Source: Bacteroidales bacterium (GTDB lineage: Bacteria; Bacteroidota; Bacteroidia; Bacteroidales; Paludibacteraceae). From it: a stretch of 64,000 nt of DNA. The DNA lies in NCBI GenBank assembly GCA_015061145.1, contig SUXD01000002.1, positions 62,001 to 126,000 of the forward strand, written 5' to 3'. The position numbers and the translations under genes are program-made. Of the stretch, positions 18,501 through 26,184 are shown piece by piece. The notes under the pieces were generated by a model. The model ran no database searches. It was not told the origin of the DNA and worked only from the letters and a program-made list of their open reading frames with translations. Positions within the stretch are counted from its first letter, which is position 1, and every line of letters begins with the position of its first letter.

Positions 18501-18904
18501 AAACATCGCTCGCCGAGCGTTGCGACTTTGTGCTGAACAACGATTATGGCGGCATCATCGTATGGGAAATTTCGGGCGACGACCTGAACAACGGAGCGCC
18601 GCTCTCCACCATTATATATAATAAGTTCTACGCTGCAGAACAGCCTACAGGCATCGACTACAGCACAACTGACAGCGCCTTCGAATGCTCTGTTTCGCCT
18701 AACCCTGCAACTGAATTTATCTCTATAAAAATCAACAAAGACGCAGCCATCGCCATTTACGACTTGTTCGGCAAATGTATATTGACCAAGAACATTCATG
18801 CAGGCGACAACACTATTCGAGCCGAAGAGGTGGGGCAAGGCTGGCGCATCATCCGCATACTGGATGGCGAGAAAAACGAAAATTTCATTGTTCTCGTCAA
18901 ATAA
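15530..18904 (+). CDS. Two-domain GH18 chitinase with T9SS sorting domain
   Basis: A 1124-aa secreted chitinase. In order: signal peptide (1-20), chitin-binding CBM5/12-like module (about 25-80, ending SYLWNYIGTC), Gly/Glu/Ser linker, first GH18 domain (about 105-420) with DGLDIDFE at 219-226, FN3 domain (about 443-530), a second CBM5/12-like module (about 550-606, WWTTAGLSPDTNTNQW), another Gly/Glu linker, second GH18 domain (about 632-1030) with DGIDIDWE at 763-770, and a T9SS type A sorting domain at the end (SPNPATEFISIKI, IYDLFGKCI). Glu226 and Glu770 are the predicted acids. Two dissimilar GH18 domains in one chain suggest complementary exo and endo action, as in ChiA of Flavobacterium johnsoniae. 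A rho-independent terminator follows. Confidence 0.94.
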   Translation: MKKIICSLCCLLATVNFAIADDCSEYEQYQNKPYNVYLEETGKKVVYNNKIYEVGDDYIPENCHPESTWSYLWNYIGTCGEGGSEGSGGNEQGNAGADYEHNTVSCLKKHLIIGYWHNFNNNTMNGLKLSEINNAYDVINVSFGETDASDRAVITFAPDNSIYETEAAFIADIQALQAQDKKVNLSLGGQNGIIHVANENDKTKFVNSVIAIIEKYGFDGLDIDFEGTSAGGYSSSFINPNANAQLMIDGIREICEHFGNDFLLTMAPETAYVQFGINQGQAPAYLALIYGLRDKLTVLHVQLYNTGSSNDLYGNSPTVGTADYLVAMTEMLLQGFPCCGTTFPALDESQVAIGIPACTGAAGSGIVTMENAKKAMQYLITGVKPAGMNYTLKNPNGYPDFRGIMTWSVNWDASNNYELANTFDNYFDEIGNPVMNCGETSDNEAPTAPSNLAATPAEKSVALSWDAATDNIGVKGYNIYKGDTKIGYATSCTYTATGLTAETAYTFYVEAYDAAGNKSSKTSVQTTTLESTGSEGGEGGEGGGEDDYGECTEPAWDETKNYQTPGEKVSYKGKIYKVKSSVWWTTAGLSPDTNTNQWDYVSNCDGTGGNSGEGGEGGSTIDPVDTGIDYENGKRFVIYFPNWGNYNTAHISITVSMIPWEKVTHINHAFFQVADNYKLESTDNFIDFDKAFEHSEGWEDGALRGHFAEYKHYKQLYPGVKLLVSVGGWTKGHNFHAMALTQERRATFINSVIAFLQLYPFIDGIDIDWEYPGVNRAADPNDTADKGCPGGPEDAVNYVALLKELREAFNANNMQDKLLTVAASINQNVIAQGANPSNYAQYLDYINLMSYDLHGAFERTTNHHGAIYANPNDPSETALERETFNASAAAAFFAANGFPKSKIVVGSPWYSRGWGGVSAGQKGDGLFQPATGYERGAWDDPYTSTPGGQYPWFECKKLETTAGWTKYTDEYAKVPYLYNASEGKFLTYEDETSLAERCDFVLNNDYGGIIVWEISGDDLNNGAPLSTIIYNKFYAAEQPTGIDYSTTDSAFECSVSPNPATEFISIKINKDAAIAIYDLFGKCILTKNIHAGDNTIRAEEVGQGWRIIRILDGEKNENFIVLVK

Positions 18905-18941
18905 AAGAATTCAAAACAGTTCCTTAGTCACAAACTTATCT

Positions 18942-18974
18942 GAGAAAAGGCGTAATACGCCTTTTCTCATTTTT
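18942..18974 (+). terminator. Rho-independent terminator after chitinase
   Basis: A perfect 11-base stem (GAGAAAAGGCG / CGCCTTTTCTC) with loop TAATA is followed by a T-rich stretch. It separates the chitinase transcript from the next surface operon. Confidence 0.8.
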
Positions 18975-19003
18975 ACTCCTTTTCCCTTTTTTTATGTCCG
19001 TTT

Positions 19004-19035
19004 TTTGTACAAAATCAATTAAAACGTTACATTTG
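19004..19035 (+). promoter_or_regulatory. Promoter of the Ig-like lipoprotein operon
   Basis: TTTG at 19004-19007 (-33), a 20-base spacer, then TACATTTG at 19028-19035 (-7, matching TAnnTTTG). The start codon at 19057 is 21 bases after the -7 box. This is one of the two best complete Bacteroidota promoters on the plus strand in the window. Confidence 0.75.
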
Positions 19036-19056
19036 CAATAATAATACCATACGCAC

Positions 19057-21112
19057 ATGAAGAAAATTTGCTTTTTACTCCTATCATTATGCATGCTTGT
19101 GGGCTGCAAAGAAGAAAGCTCATCTAGAAAAAACTCCCTCAACGAATTTAAGTTCTCCGAAGAGGAATACATCACTGAAGAAATGGGGGCGTTCTGGATT
19201 GAAGACGAGCTGGAAATAGAACCAGAAGAACTGAAAGACGCCGTGCTCGAAGACATCGTGTGGACCAGCGAGGACGAATCGATAGTGAAAGTGTCGAACG
19301 GACGCGCATTCGGCCTGTACGAAGGCGAAAACCACCATAATGGCCACTGCGCCAAGCTACAACAAAGCCGCTTCGTGCCGTGTAAAGGTAAAATATGCTC
19401 CCATAACCAGTTTTGAACTGGAAGCACCCGAAAAAACTTACGCCGGAAATGACATTAAGATAACTGTGAAAAACATCACGCCCAGCAATGCCAATCCTCG
19501 CCACCTGACTTGGGAAAGCACAGCTGAATACGAAGGCCAAGATGTCTTGCCAACTTTCGACACCGAAAAACAATGCTGGATACTGAACACACGATACACC
19601 GGCATCGTGACGCTCTTCGCCAAAGCCGGAGAAGTGCAAAACACAATCACCCTCAACCTGAAAGAGAACAAGGTGACCGGCATTTTGCTGAACGGCAAGG
19701 ATGAAGATCCTGTTGTGCTGAACATAGCACCAGGCAACACCATTTCGTACGACTATAAACTCATTGTAGAAGACGAAAACTATCTACCGCTCCACGACAC
19801 AGTTGAACTGATAAGTAAAGGTGGTCCAGTAAAAGAAAAACTCTCTTGGGACAGCTATGCAAAAACCATCACTGGCATAGAGAATGTCATTGGTATTTTA
19901 CAAGCAAATCTCGTCGAAGACGGCACATTACGTCCGCTTGGCAAAACATTCCGCGTCATTGTTTCTGATGCAGTACCTGTCACCAACTTCGACCTCGACA
20001 AAACTTCCATTGACATGAAAATTGGTGAAGAAGCGGAGCTCACACCCGTGAACATCACCCCCGCCAACGGAACTGCCAGCTTGATTTCGTGGAGTTCAAG
20101 CAATCCACAGCTTGTCACCATCACAAACAGAGGGGAATCTGTGACCCTGAATGCCGTTGGCACAACAGCAGGAACAGCTACCATCACCGCCCAATATGGC
20201 AGCATCACCAAGACATGCACCGTATCGGTAACCCCGGTGAGCGTAGAAAGCGTGCAAATCAATGGCGGCAATGACCTTACACTCTGGTCGGGCACTACCG
20301 GCTTTTACCTGAACTCCGTCATTACGCCAAGCAACGCCACCAACAAAGAAATCATTTATACGCTCGACAAAATCAACACTGGCACAGGCAGCACAAGCCG
20401 CAGCTACGACGCATTTGTCAACGAAAACGGGTATCTGACCGTAAACGCTGACGCATCAGGCTCCTACTGGCTCTACGCAACCGCTGACGGAAGATCCACA
20501 CGAATAAAATTATATGTGATACCGCGCAATTTTACACCAAATATGCCCGACACCTATTACGGCACTTTTGGCATGAAAGTGAACCTGATAGATGAAGGAT
20601 GGAAAAAGGCTCCGACAACATATTACTACGCTTATCCGCAAAGAACCATCACCAATGTAACGAGAGTTCAACAGGTCAACGGCAATGCCGCCGATATCAG
20701 AGACGGTGTTTTATGGTACAGAAGAACTATAAAAATAGGGAAAGACGATGTAAATAGCAGGGTAAGTTCCAGATACTCATTCAAATATAATATCACAGAT
20801 GACAATGGCGTGACACAATCGTACGACATGACCATCGCCGTTGTAAACACTTTCGAAGGCGTATATGTTGGCAGTTCCTCTGCAGGAGTAAACAACGCCA
20901 AAGACACTGACTACACATGGACAATTCCTTCGGGCACAAACAGTACCAATGTGTATCTCTACTACTATTGCAAAAAAAATGGCAGCGATGCTCACGACAG
21001 TTATTACGAGCACAAAGACCTGCGTTATGAGAAGCCCAACCCGTTGAAAGTATGCGAAACTGCCGCCTCTACAATGGGCACTACTGCACGAGAAATAAAA
21101 GTGAAATATTAA
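19057..21112 (+). pseudogene. Ig-like (BIG_2) repeat lipoprotein, frameshifted
   Basis: The gene starts at 19057 with a lipoprotein signal (LLLSLCMLVGC, Cys about 17). The first frame runs through WTSEDESIVKVSNGRAFGLYEGE, a bacterial Ig-like domain, then goes out of frame and stops at 19416. Dropping one A from the AAAA run at 19328-19331 gives EGE-TTIMATAPSYNKAASC, the expected end of the same Ig fold, and continues to a stop at 21112 (about 684 aa). Further Ig-like units follow (around VTNFDLDKTSIDMKIGEEA and VESVQINGGNDLTLWSG), and a C-terminal domain of unknown type. Without repair, only a 590-aa frame from ATG 19340 without signal would be made. The lesion may be real, phase-variable, or a sequencing error. 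It heads a three-gene surface operon. Confidence 0.8.
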
Positions 21113-21157
21113 AACTTTCAAAAAAACTATATTCTATTAACTTAAAAAATTAACAAC

Positions 21158-21664
21158 ATGAAAAAAAACAACTTTTGGAAATTGGCATCTATGGCATTGG
21201 CTATGTTTGCCTTCGGATTCACTTCATGCAATGAAGAAGACCCCACTGAAGTGGCTAAAAACGAAGCTGCCACTGTAGAAGGATTTGTAACTTACAATTC
21301 AACAATCAACAACGTAGACCAGAAAAACACTGTCGTCAAAGGCGCTGATGTAACTGTGAACTACAGCTACAAGCTGACTATCAACGGCGAAGAAGTTACT
21401 GTATCACTGTCAGAAACCGTACAAACCGACAAAAACGGATGGTACACTGCCAAACTGAATGTACCTACCGGAAAAACTGCCGACTACGAAATTATTGTAA
21501 CCTTTGTTGCTGCCAACGACTGCAAAGATGCAAATAATAATAATGTTTTCGCAGCAGACTGCCTGTTCAAAAAAACAGAAACAGGAAGTGTGGCATACGG
21601 CAACATTGATCGAAAAAACATTGAAGCCACAAGCGCCGGTATCGTAAACAAAGGGTATAATTAA
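21158..21664 (+). CDS. Small lipoprotein with beta-sandwich-like domain
   Basis: A 168-aa lipoprotein (signal AMFAFGFTSC, Cys about 24). The mature part resembles carboxypeptidase-regulatory or transthyretin-like beta sandwiches (VEGFVTYN at the start, then TDKNGWYTAKLNVPTG), but I see no diagnostic motif. Only about 45 bases separate it from the Ig-like gene and 20 from the barrel gene that follows, so it probably forms an operon with both. A surface or periplasmic structural role is likely. Function unknown. Confidence 0.7.
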   Translation: MKKNNFWKLASMALAMFAFGFTSCNEEDPTEVAKNEAATVEGFVTYNSTINNVDQKNTVVKGADVTVNYSYKLTINGEEVTVSLSETVQTDKNGWYTAKLNVPTGKTADYEIIVTFVAANDCKDANNNNVFAADCLFKKTETGSVAYGNIDRKNIEATSAGIVNKGYN

Positions 21665-21683
21665 CAACTAAAACGCGAGAAGC

Positions 21684-22607
21684 ATGAAAAAGACATTATT
21701 CACAATATGCGCCCTTATGTTCACACTCGGCATGTCGGCGCAAAAAGACCAGTCTCAATGGGAGAATGGTCTGCCTAAAGCAGGCGACATGGCCATCGGC
21801 GTCAACTTTAACCCCGTAGCTACAGGCAAAAGCGTAAGAGATTTCTCCGAAACAGGCAATTTTGTAGGAAACACCATTCTTGACTTGAATGACAGACAGA
21901 GCTATCCTAACCAGATGTTCTTCCTCGCACAAGACCCGATGGTTTCGTTCCAATTCAAATACATGCTCACCAACCACTCTGCCATCAAAGCACGCGTTGG
22001 TTTCAGCGGTGCCGTACTCAACTATCGCGAGTATGTGCAAGACGATGCGGCAGTAGCCATTGACGAACTTAGCCAAAAACAGGTAAGCGACCGCATTCGT
22101 TGCCAATACTCTGGCGGCGGCGTCACACTTGGCATGGAATTCAGCAAGGGCAACCGTCTGCGCTTTGTTGGCGGATTCGGTCTTGTTTACGCCTTTGGCG
22201 GCGGCAGAATGGACTTCAGCTACGGCAATGCCATGAACGCCTACAACCAACATCCGTCCACCATGGATAAGATTGACAATGATCTGAGCCAATTCGAACC
22301 CAACGAAGCAATGGAATACGCTCGTCCTACAAAACAATACAATGTAGGATTGTGCCATGCGTTCGGCGTGAGCGGCACCATGGGCGTAGAATGGTTCTTC
22401 ATCCCGAAAGTATCGGTAGGCGCCGAAGTTTCCATCATCCCTATAATGGTGGCATTCCAACCGCAAACCTACATCAAATACGAAGGTGTGAACCGCTATA
22501 CGCAAGAAGTGCAGGAATACACCGACTTCATCAGCAAAGGCAGCTCATATTTGCTGTACGGAACTGAAAACATCAGTTTGAATCTCTCTTTACATTACTA
22601 TTTCTAA
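21684..22607 (+). CDS. Outer-membrane beta-barrel protein
   Basis: A 307-aa protein with signal peptide (TICALMFTLGMSAQ). It shows alternating strands typical of Bacteroidota outer-membrane barrels and ends in SLNLSLHYYF, a C-terminal aromatic recognised by the BAM machinery. Segments such as GDMAIGVNFNPVATGKS and KISVGAEVSI-like strands fit the OMP b-barrel class. It is the last gene of the Ig-like lipoprotein operon and is followed by a terminator. Probably the membrane partner of the two lipoproteins. Ligand unknown. Confidence 0.75.
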   Translation: MKKTLFTICALMFTLGMSAQKDQSQWENGLPKAGDMAIGVNFNPVATGKSVRDFSETGNFVGNTILDLNDRQSYPNQMFFLAQDPMVSFQFKYMLTNHSAIKARVGFSGAVLNYREYVQDDAAVAIDELSQKQVSDRIRCQYSGGGVTLGMEFSKGNRLRFVGGFGLVYAFGGGRMDFSYGNAMNAYNQHPSTMDKIDNDLSQFEPNEAMEYARPTKQYNVGLCHAFGVSGTMGVEWFFIPKVSVGAEVSIIPIMVAFQPQTYIKYEGVNRYTQEVQEYTDFISKGSSYLLYGTENISLNLSLHYYF

Positions 22608-22633
22608 AAAAAGAAATTCAAAAAAACACAAGG

Positions 22634-22667
22634 AAATCGGATGTCACAATGGCATCCGATTTTTTTA
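22634..22667 (+). terminator. Rho-independent terminator
   Basis: Stem AAATCGGATG / CATCCGATTT with a 9-base loop followed by a T run. It ends the operon of surface genes before purM. Confidence 0.85.
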
Positions 22668-22734
22668 GTGATTTTTTTAGACGCTGTTCATACAAATGTC
22701 GCGCTCTTTTTTCGGTAATCTGACAATTTTATCT

Positions 22735-22742
22735 TATTTTTG
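22735..22742 (+). promoter_or_regulatory. Promoter -7 box for purM
   Basis: TATTTTTG matches TAnnTTTG exactly and lies 35 bases before ATG 22777. A -33 element is not clear. It supports the shorter purM start, because an upstream in-frame ATG at 22696 would precede the transcription start. Confidence 0.55.
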
Positions 22743-22776
22743 TGAGAATGTATTTATAACAAAAAAAATCACAACC

Positions 22777-23943
22777 ATGAGTGACCAGCGATACAACATG
22801 CGAGGAGTGTCAGCCTCGAAAGAAGATGTGCACAACGCCATTAAAAACATTGACAAGGGAATTTTCCCGAAAGCTTTCTGCAAAATAATCCCCGACATCT
22901 TGGGCGGCGACCCCGAATACTGCAACATTATGCATGCCGACGGAGCCGGCACAAAATCGTCGCTCGCCTACCTCTACTGGAAAGAAACCGGCGACCTGAG
23001 CGTATGGAAAGGCATCGCGCAAGACGCCTTGATTATGAACATCGACGACCTTATCTGCGTAGGAGCTGTGGACAACATCCTCGTTTCTTCCACCATAGGC
23101 AGAAACAAACTGCTCGTTCCGGGCGAAGTGATTTCGGCCATCATCAACGGTACCGACGAACTGCTTGCCGAACTGCGTGAAATGGGCATAGGCGTATATG
23201 CCACCGGAGGCGAGACCGCCGATGTGGGCGACCTCGTGCGCACCATCATCGTGGACAGCACCGTAACTTGCCGCATGAAACGTGCCGATGTGATAAACAA
23301 CGCCAACATTCGCCCGGGCGATGTGATTGTGGGATTGGCCTCTTATGGCAAAGCGACTTACGAGAAAGAATACAACGGCGGCATGGGCAGCAACGGTCTG
23401 ACTTCGGCCCGCCACGATGTTTTTGGCAAATACCTTGCAAAAAAATATCCAGAGAGCTACGATGCCGCAGTTCCCGAAGATTTGGTTTATTCCGGCAAAC
23501 TCCATTTGACCGACGAAGTGAAAGATTCGCCTCTCAATGCCGGCAAACTAGTGCTTTCGCCTACCCGCACCTATGCTCCGGTAGTGAAAAGACTGTTAGA
23601 CGAACTTCGTCCGCAAATACACGGCATGGTACACTGCTCGGGCGGCGCACAAACCAAAGTGATGCACTTTGTAGAGAATGTACGCGTGGTGAAAGACAAC
23701 CTTTTCCCTGTTCCTCCGCTTTTCCGTACCATCAAAGAACAAAGCGGCACCGATTGGGCAGAAATGTACAAAGTGTTCAACATGGGGCACAGACTGGAAG
23801 TATATCTGTCGCCTGAAAATGCAGAAAAAGTGATTGAAATTTCCAAGTCATTCAATATCGACGCACAAATCGTAGGACGCGTAGAAGCGTCAGACAAGAC
23901 AGAACTGATTATCAAAAGCGAATTCGGAGAATTTAAATACTAA
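22777..23943 (+). CDS. purM: Phosphoribosylformylglycinamidine cyclo-ligase (AIR synthase)
   Basis: Fifth step of purine synthesis: ATP-dependent closure of FGAM to AIR. From ATG 22777 the protein is 388 aa, the usual length of the Bacteroidota type, beginning MSDQRYNMRGVSASKEDVH. Motifs include HADGAGTKSS, DALIMNIDDLICVGA, GGETADVGDLVRTI and NMGHRLEVYL. An in-frame ATG at 22696 would add 27 residues but lies upstream of the -7 box. It opens the stretch purM, repeat protein, prfA, pyrF. The purM/prfA/pyrF order is familiar from Bacteroidales. Confidence 0.95.
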   Translation: MSDQRYNMRGVSASKEDVHNAIKNIDKGIFPKAFCKIIPDILGGDPEYCNIMHADGAGTKSSLAYLYWKETGDLSVWKGIAQDALIMNIDDLICVGAVDNILVSSTIGRNKLLVPGEVISAIINGTDELLAELREMGIGVYATGGETADVGDLVRTIIVDSTVTCRMKRADVINNANIRPGDVIVGLASYGKATYEKEYNGGMGSNGLTSARHDVFGKYLAKKYPESYDAAVPEDLVYSGKLHLTDEVKDSPLNAGKLVLSPTRTYAPVVKRLLDELRPQIHGMVHCSGGAQTKVMHFVENVRVVKDNLFPVPPLFRTIKEQSGTDWAEMYKVFNMGHRLEVYLSPENAEKVIEISKSFNIDAQIVGRVEASDKTELIIKSEFGEFKY

Positions 23944-23951
23944 ACCGAGAA

Positions 23952-24407
23952 ATGAAGCGTTTCCTTACTATACTGATATTTTCCCTTATTCCTTGCTTGA
24001 CAATGGCGACCACAAAAATATACAAAGGAAAATCCACCTATTCTGGTGACATTCTTTATACGTGGGACGGCAAACACCTCTATAAAGGCAACAGCACCTA
24101 CTCAGGCGACATCATTCTCACTTGGGACGGGAAATATTTGTACAATGGGAATTCCACCTATAGCGGGAATATACTAAACACCTGGAACGGGAAACACTTA
24201 TTCAAAGGGAACTCCACCTACAGCGGCGACATCCTATTCACATGGGACGGAAAAAAGTTCTACCGCGGCAACAGCACCTACTCGGGCGACATTCTCTACA
24301 CCTTTGACCTTGAATATCTGTACCGCGGCAACAGCAATTATTCCGGCAATATCATACTGACGGTCAGCGGCTCGTTGCCACCTGCTATTCTAACATTGAT
24401 TTTTTAA
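23952..24407 (+). CDS. Secreted protein of six 20-residue repeats
   Basis: A 151-aa protein: signal peptide (LTILIFSLIPCLTMA), then six near-identical 20-residue units of the form YKGNSTYSGDILYTWDGKHL, the last two degraded in the second half (TFDLEY, TVSGSL), then a hydrophobic end (PPAILTLIF). At DNA level this is a 60-base tandem repeat. The regular pattern of Gly, Ser-Thr-Tyr-Ser-Gly and Trp-Asp-Gly suggests a small beta-solenoid or stacked-hairpin fold. It sits 8 bases after purM and 4 before prfA, so it is translated within a housekeeping operon. I do not know a function. Repeat number may vary between strains. Confidence 0.8.
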   Translation: MKRFLTILIFSLIPCLTMATTKIYKGKSTYSGDILYTWDGKHLYKGNSTYSGDIILTWDGKYLYNGNSTYSGNILNTWNGKHLFKGNSTYSGDILFTWDGKKFYRGNSTYSGDILYTFDLEYLYRGNSNYSGNIILTVSGSLPPAILTLIF

Positions 24408-24411
24408 TTCT

Positions 24412-25521
24412 ATGGCCGAAAACAATATATTACAAAAACTCGACGGACTTGTAGCGCGTTACGAAGAGGTATCTACACTCATCACCGACCCGAGTGTGAT
24501 AGCCGACCAAAAACGCTATGTGAAACTGACCAAAGAATACAAGGAGCTCGGCGACCTGATGAAAGCCCGCAAGGAATACATGCAGTGCCTGAACAATCTG
24601 GATGAAGCAAAACAAGTATTCTCTGCGGAATCCGACCCCGAAATGAAAGAAATGGCACGCGACGAAATTGCCTCGTGCGAAGAACGCATACCGCAACTGG
24701 AAGAAGAAATTAAACTGCTGCTGATACCGGCCGACCCCGAAGACGGGAAAAACATCGTGATGGAGATACGTGGTGGCACCGGCGGTGACGAGGCCGCCAT
24801 TTTTGCCGGCGACCTGTTCCGCATGTACAGCAAATACTGCGAACTGAAAGGTTGGAAAATCGCCATTTCAAGTTTCACCGAAGGCTCTTCGGGCGGATAT
24901 AAGGAAATCATTTTCAATGTCACAGGCGAGAATGTATATGGCACCATGAAATACGAAAGCGGCGTACATCGCGTGCAGCGGGTGCCTGCCACCGAAACGC
25001 AAGGGCGTGTACACACTTCGGCTGCCACAGTGGCCGTATTGCCCGAAGCCGATGAGTTTGATGTGCAGATAAACGAAGGCGAAATAAAATGGGATACATT
25101 CCGAAGCAGCGGAGCCGGCGGACAAAATGTGAACAAAGTGGAATCGGGCGTCCGTCTGCGCTATATGTGGAAGAATCCGATTTCGGGAACTACCGAAGAA
25201 ATCCTGATAGAGTGCACAGAGACACGCGACCAACCGAAAAACAGAGAGCGAGCTTTGTCGCGCCTTCGCACTATGATATATGACCGCGAGCATCAGAAAT
25301 ATATCGACGACATTGCTGCACGCCGAAAAACAATGGTATCGACGGGCGACCGCTCGGCTAAGATACGCACCTACAACTATCCGCAAGGACGCATCACCGA
25401 CCATCGCATTGGTTACACCATATACAATCTGGCGGCTTTTATGGACGGAGACATACAGGATTGCATTGACCATTTGATAGTGGCCGAAAATGCTGAGCGA
25501 CTGAAAGAAAGTGAATTATAA
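24412..25521 (+). CDS. prfA: Peptide chain release factor 1
   Basis: Terminates translation at UAA and UAG. The 369-aa protein has the helical N-terminal domain, GGTGGDEAAIFAGDL, the GGQ peptidyl-hydrolysis loop in SSGAGGQNVNKVESGVR, and RF1-type ending. The region that recognises stop codons contains PATETQGRVHTSAATVAV, with the PxT tripeptide (PAT), diagnostic for RF1. The stop at 25519-25521 is immediately followed by an array of heptanucleotide repeats. Start ATG 24412 is 4 bases after the repeat-protein gene. Confidence 0.96.
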   Translation: MAENNILQKLDGLVARYEEVSTLITDPSVIADQKRYVKLTKEYKELGDLMKARKEYMQCLNNLDEAKQVFSAESDPEMKEMARDEIASCEERIPQLEEEIKLLLIPADPEDGKNIVMEIRGGTGGDEAAIFAGDLFRMYSKYCELKGWKIAISSFTEGSSGGYKEIIFNVTGENVYGTMKYESGVHRVQRVPATETQGRVHTSAATVAVLPEADEFDVQINEGEIKWDTFRSSGAGGQNVNKVESGVRLRYMWKNPISGTTEEILIECTETRDQPKNRERALSRLRTMIYDREHQKYIDDIAARRKTMVSTGDRSAKIRTYNYPQGRITDHRIGYTIYNLAAFMDGDIQDCIDHLIVAENAERLKESEL

Positions 25522-25524
25522 CAG

Positions 25525-25559
25525 TTACAAGTTACGAGTTACAAGTTACGAGTTACGAG
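25525..25559. repeat. Heptanucleotide array, left arm (5 units)
   Basis: Five tandem copies of TTACRAG (TTACAAG or TTACGAG) start three bases after the prfA stop codon. The unit is the reverse complement of the CTYGTAA units in the right arm at 25958-26027, so the two arrays are inverted relative to each other around the four-helix-bundle gene. The outer edge is ACAGTT, matched as AACTGT at the right edge. Confidence 0.9.
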
Positions 25560-25569
25560 TTTTAAGGAG

Positions 25570-25932
25570 ATGGAGATAAAGACACATAAGGATTTATTAG
25601 TATGGCAAAAAAGCATTGATTTAGTAATTGATGTTTATTTGGCAACTCAAAAATTTCCAAAAGACGAACTTTTTGCGCTTACTAATCAAATGAAAAGATG
25701 TGTAACGTCAATACCTGCAAATATTGCAGAAGGTGCAGGGAGAAGAAGTGAGAAAGAGTTCTCTCAATTTTTGCATGTATCTCTAGGCTCTGCAAGTGAA
25801 TTAGAAACATTTTTAATTATATCAAATCGCTTGAACTATTTAGATAATAACACTTACAATACATTAACCAATAAAACTTCAGAAATTATAAGAATGATTA
25901 GCGGATTACTGAAATCCGTAAAGGAGAAATAA
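25570..25932 (+). CDS. Four-helix-bundle protein (S23 / rRNA intervening-sequence type)
   Basis: A 120-aa helical protein starting MEIKTHKDLLVWQKSIDLV, with SIPANIAEGAGRRSEKEFSQFL and LGSASELET in the middle. These are hallmarks of the four-helix-bundle family found inside 23S rRNA intervening sequences and related to Avd accessory proteins of diversity-generating retroelements. Here it is not in rRNA. It is flanked by inverted heptamer arrays (25525-25559 and 25958-26027). The codon use is more AT-rich than that of prfA or pyrF, compatible with acquisition. No reverse transcriptase or variable repeat is visible nearby. Function unknown; nucleic-acid binding is plausible. Confidence 0.88.
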   Translation: MEIKTHKDLLVWQKSIDLVIDVYLATQKFPKDELFALTNQMKRCVTSIPANIAEGAGRRSEKEFSQFLHVSLGSASELETFLIISNRLNYLDNNTYNTLTNKTSEIIRMISGLLKSVKEK

Positions 25933-25957
25933 AAAACTATACAAACGCTACGATTTA

Positions 25958-26027
25958 CTTGTAACTTGTAACTTGTAACTTGTAACTTGTAACTTGTAAC
26001 TCGTAACTCGTAACTCGTAACTCGCAA
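25958..26027. repeat. Heptanucleotide array, right arm (10 units)
   Basis: Ten tandem 7-base units: six CTTGTAA (25958-25999), three CTCGTAA (26000-26020) and one CTCGCAA (26021-26027), followed by CTGTAAT. They are inverted copies of the left-arm TTACRAG units. The ordered change from CTTGTAA to CTCGTAA suggests local slippage expansion. Confidence 0.9.
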
Positions 26028-26040
26028 CTGTAATACTGTG

Positions 26041-26113
26041 AGCGATAAACGGGACTCGAACCCGCGACCCTCAGCTTGGGAAGCTGATGCTCTACCAACT
26101 GAGCTATTATCGC
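26041..26113 (-). tRNA. tRNA-Gly (anticodon CCC)
   Basis: On the minus strand the acceptor stem GCGATAA pairs perfectly with TTATCGC. The D arm has AGTTGGTAGA, and the anticodon stem TCAGC/GCTGA encloses the loop TTCCCAA, giving anticodon CCC (glycine). The T arm contains GGTTCGAGTCC. CCA is not encoded. The right end of the heptamer array lies a few bases beyond its 3' end. Confidence 0.93.
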
Positions 26114-26184
26114 GTAAATACATTGCAAAATTAGATATTTTTTAGAAAATTGTTCATTGAAAACTAAATAAAACAAATATAAAT

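Larger units (their letters stand above)
25522..26034 (+). mobile_element. Candidate element: four-helix-bundle gene between inverted heptamer arrays
   Basis: The block between prfA and tRNA-Gly consists of a left array, one gene (25570-25932) and a right array in inverse orientation, with matching outer ends (ACAGTT / AACTGT). It starts immediately after the prfA stop and ends 6 bases from the tRNA 3' end, so it looks inserted into a tight housekeeping interval. There is no transposase. I have no proof of mobility; the inference rests on the symmetrical boundaries and on the gene type, which recurs in many Bacteroidota genomes. Confidence 0.45.

Noticed and set aside
22696..22776. Upstream in-frame start for purM
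   Set aside because: It precedes the -7 box and the added residues do not match PurM; ATG 22777 matches the family start.
25525..26027. Heptanucleotide arrays as a CRISPR
   Set aside because: Units are 7 bases, contiguous without spacers, and no cas genes are present.
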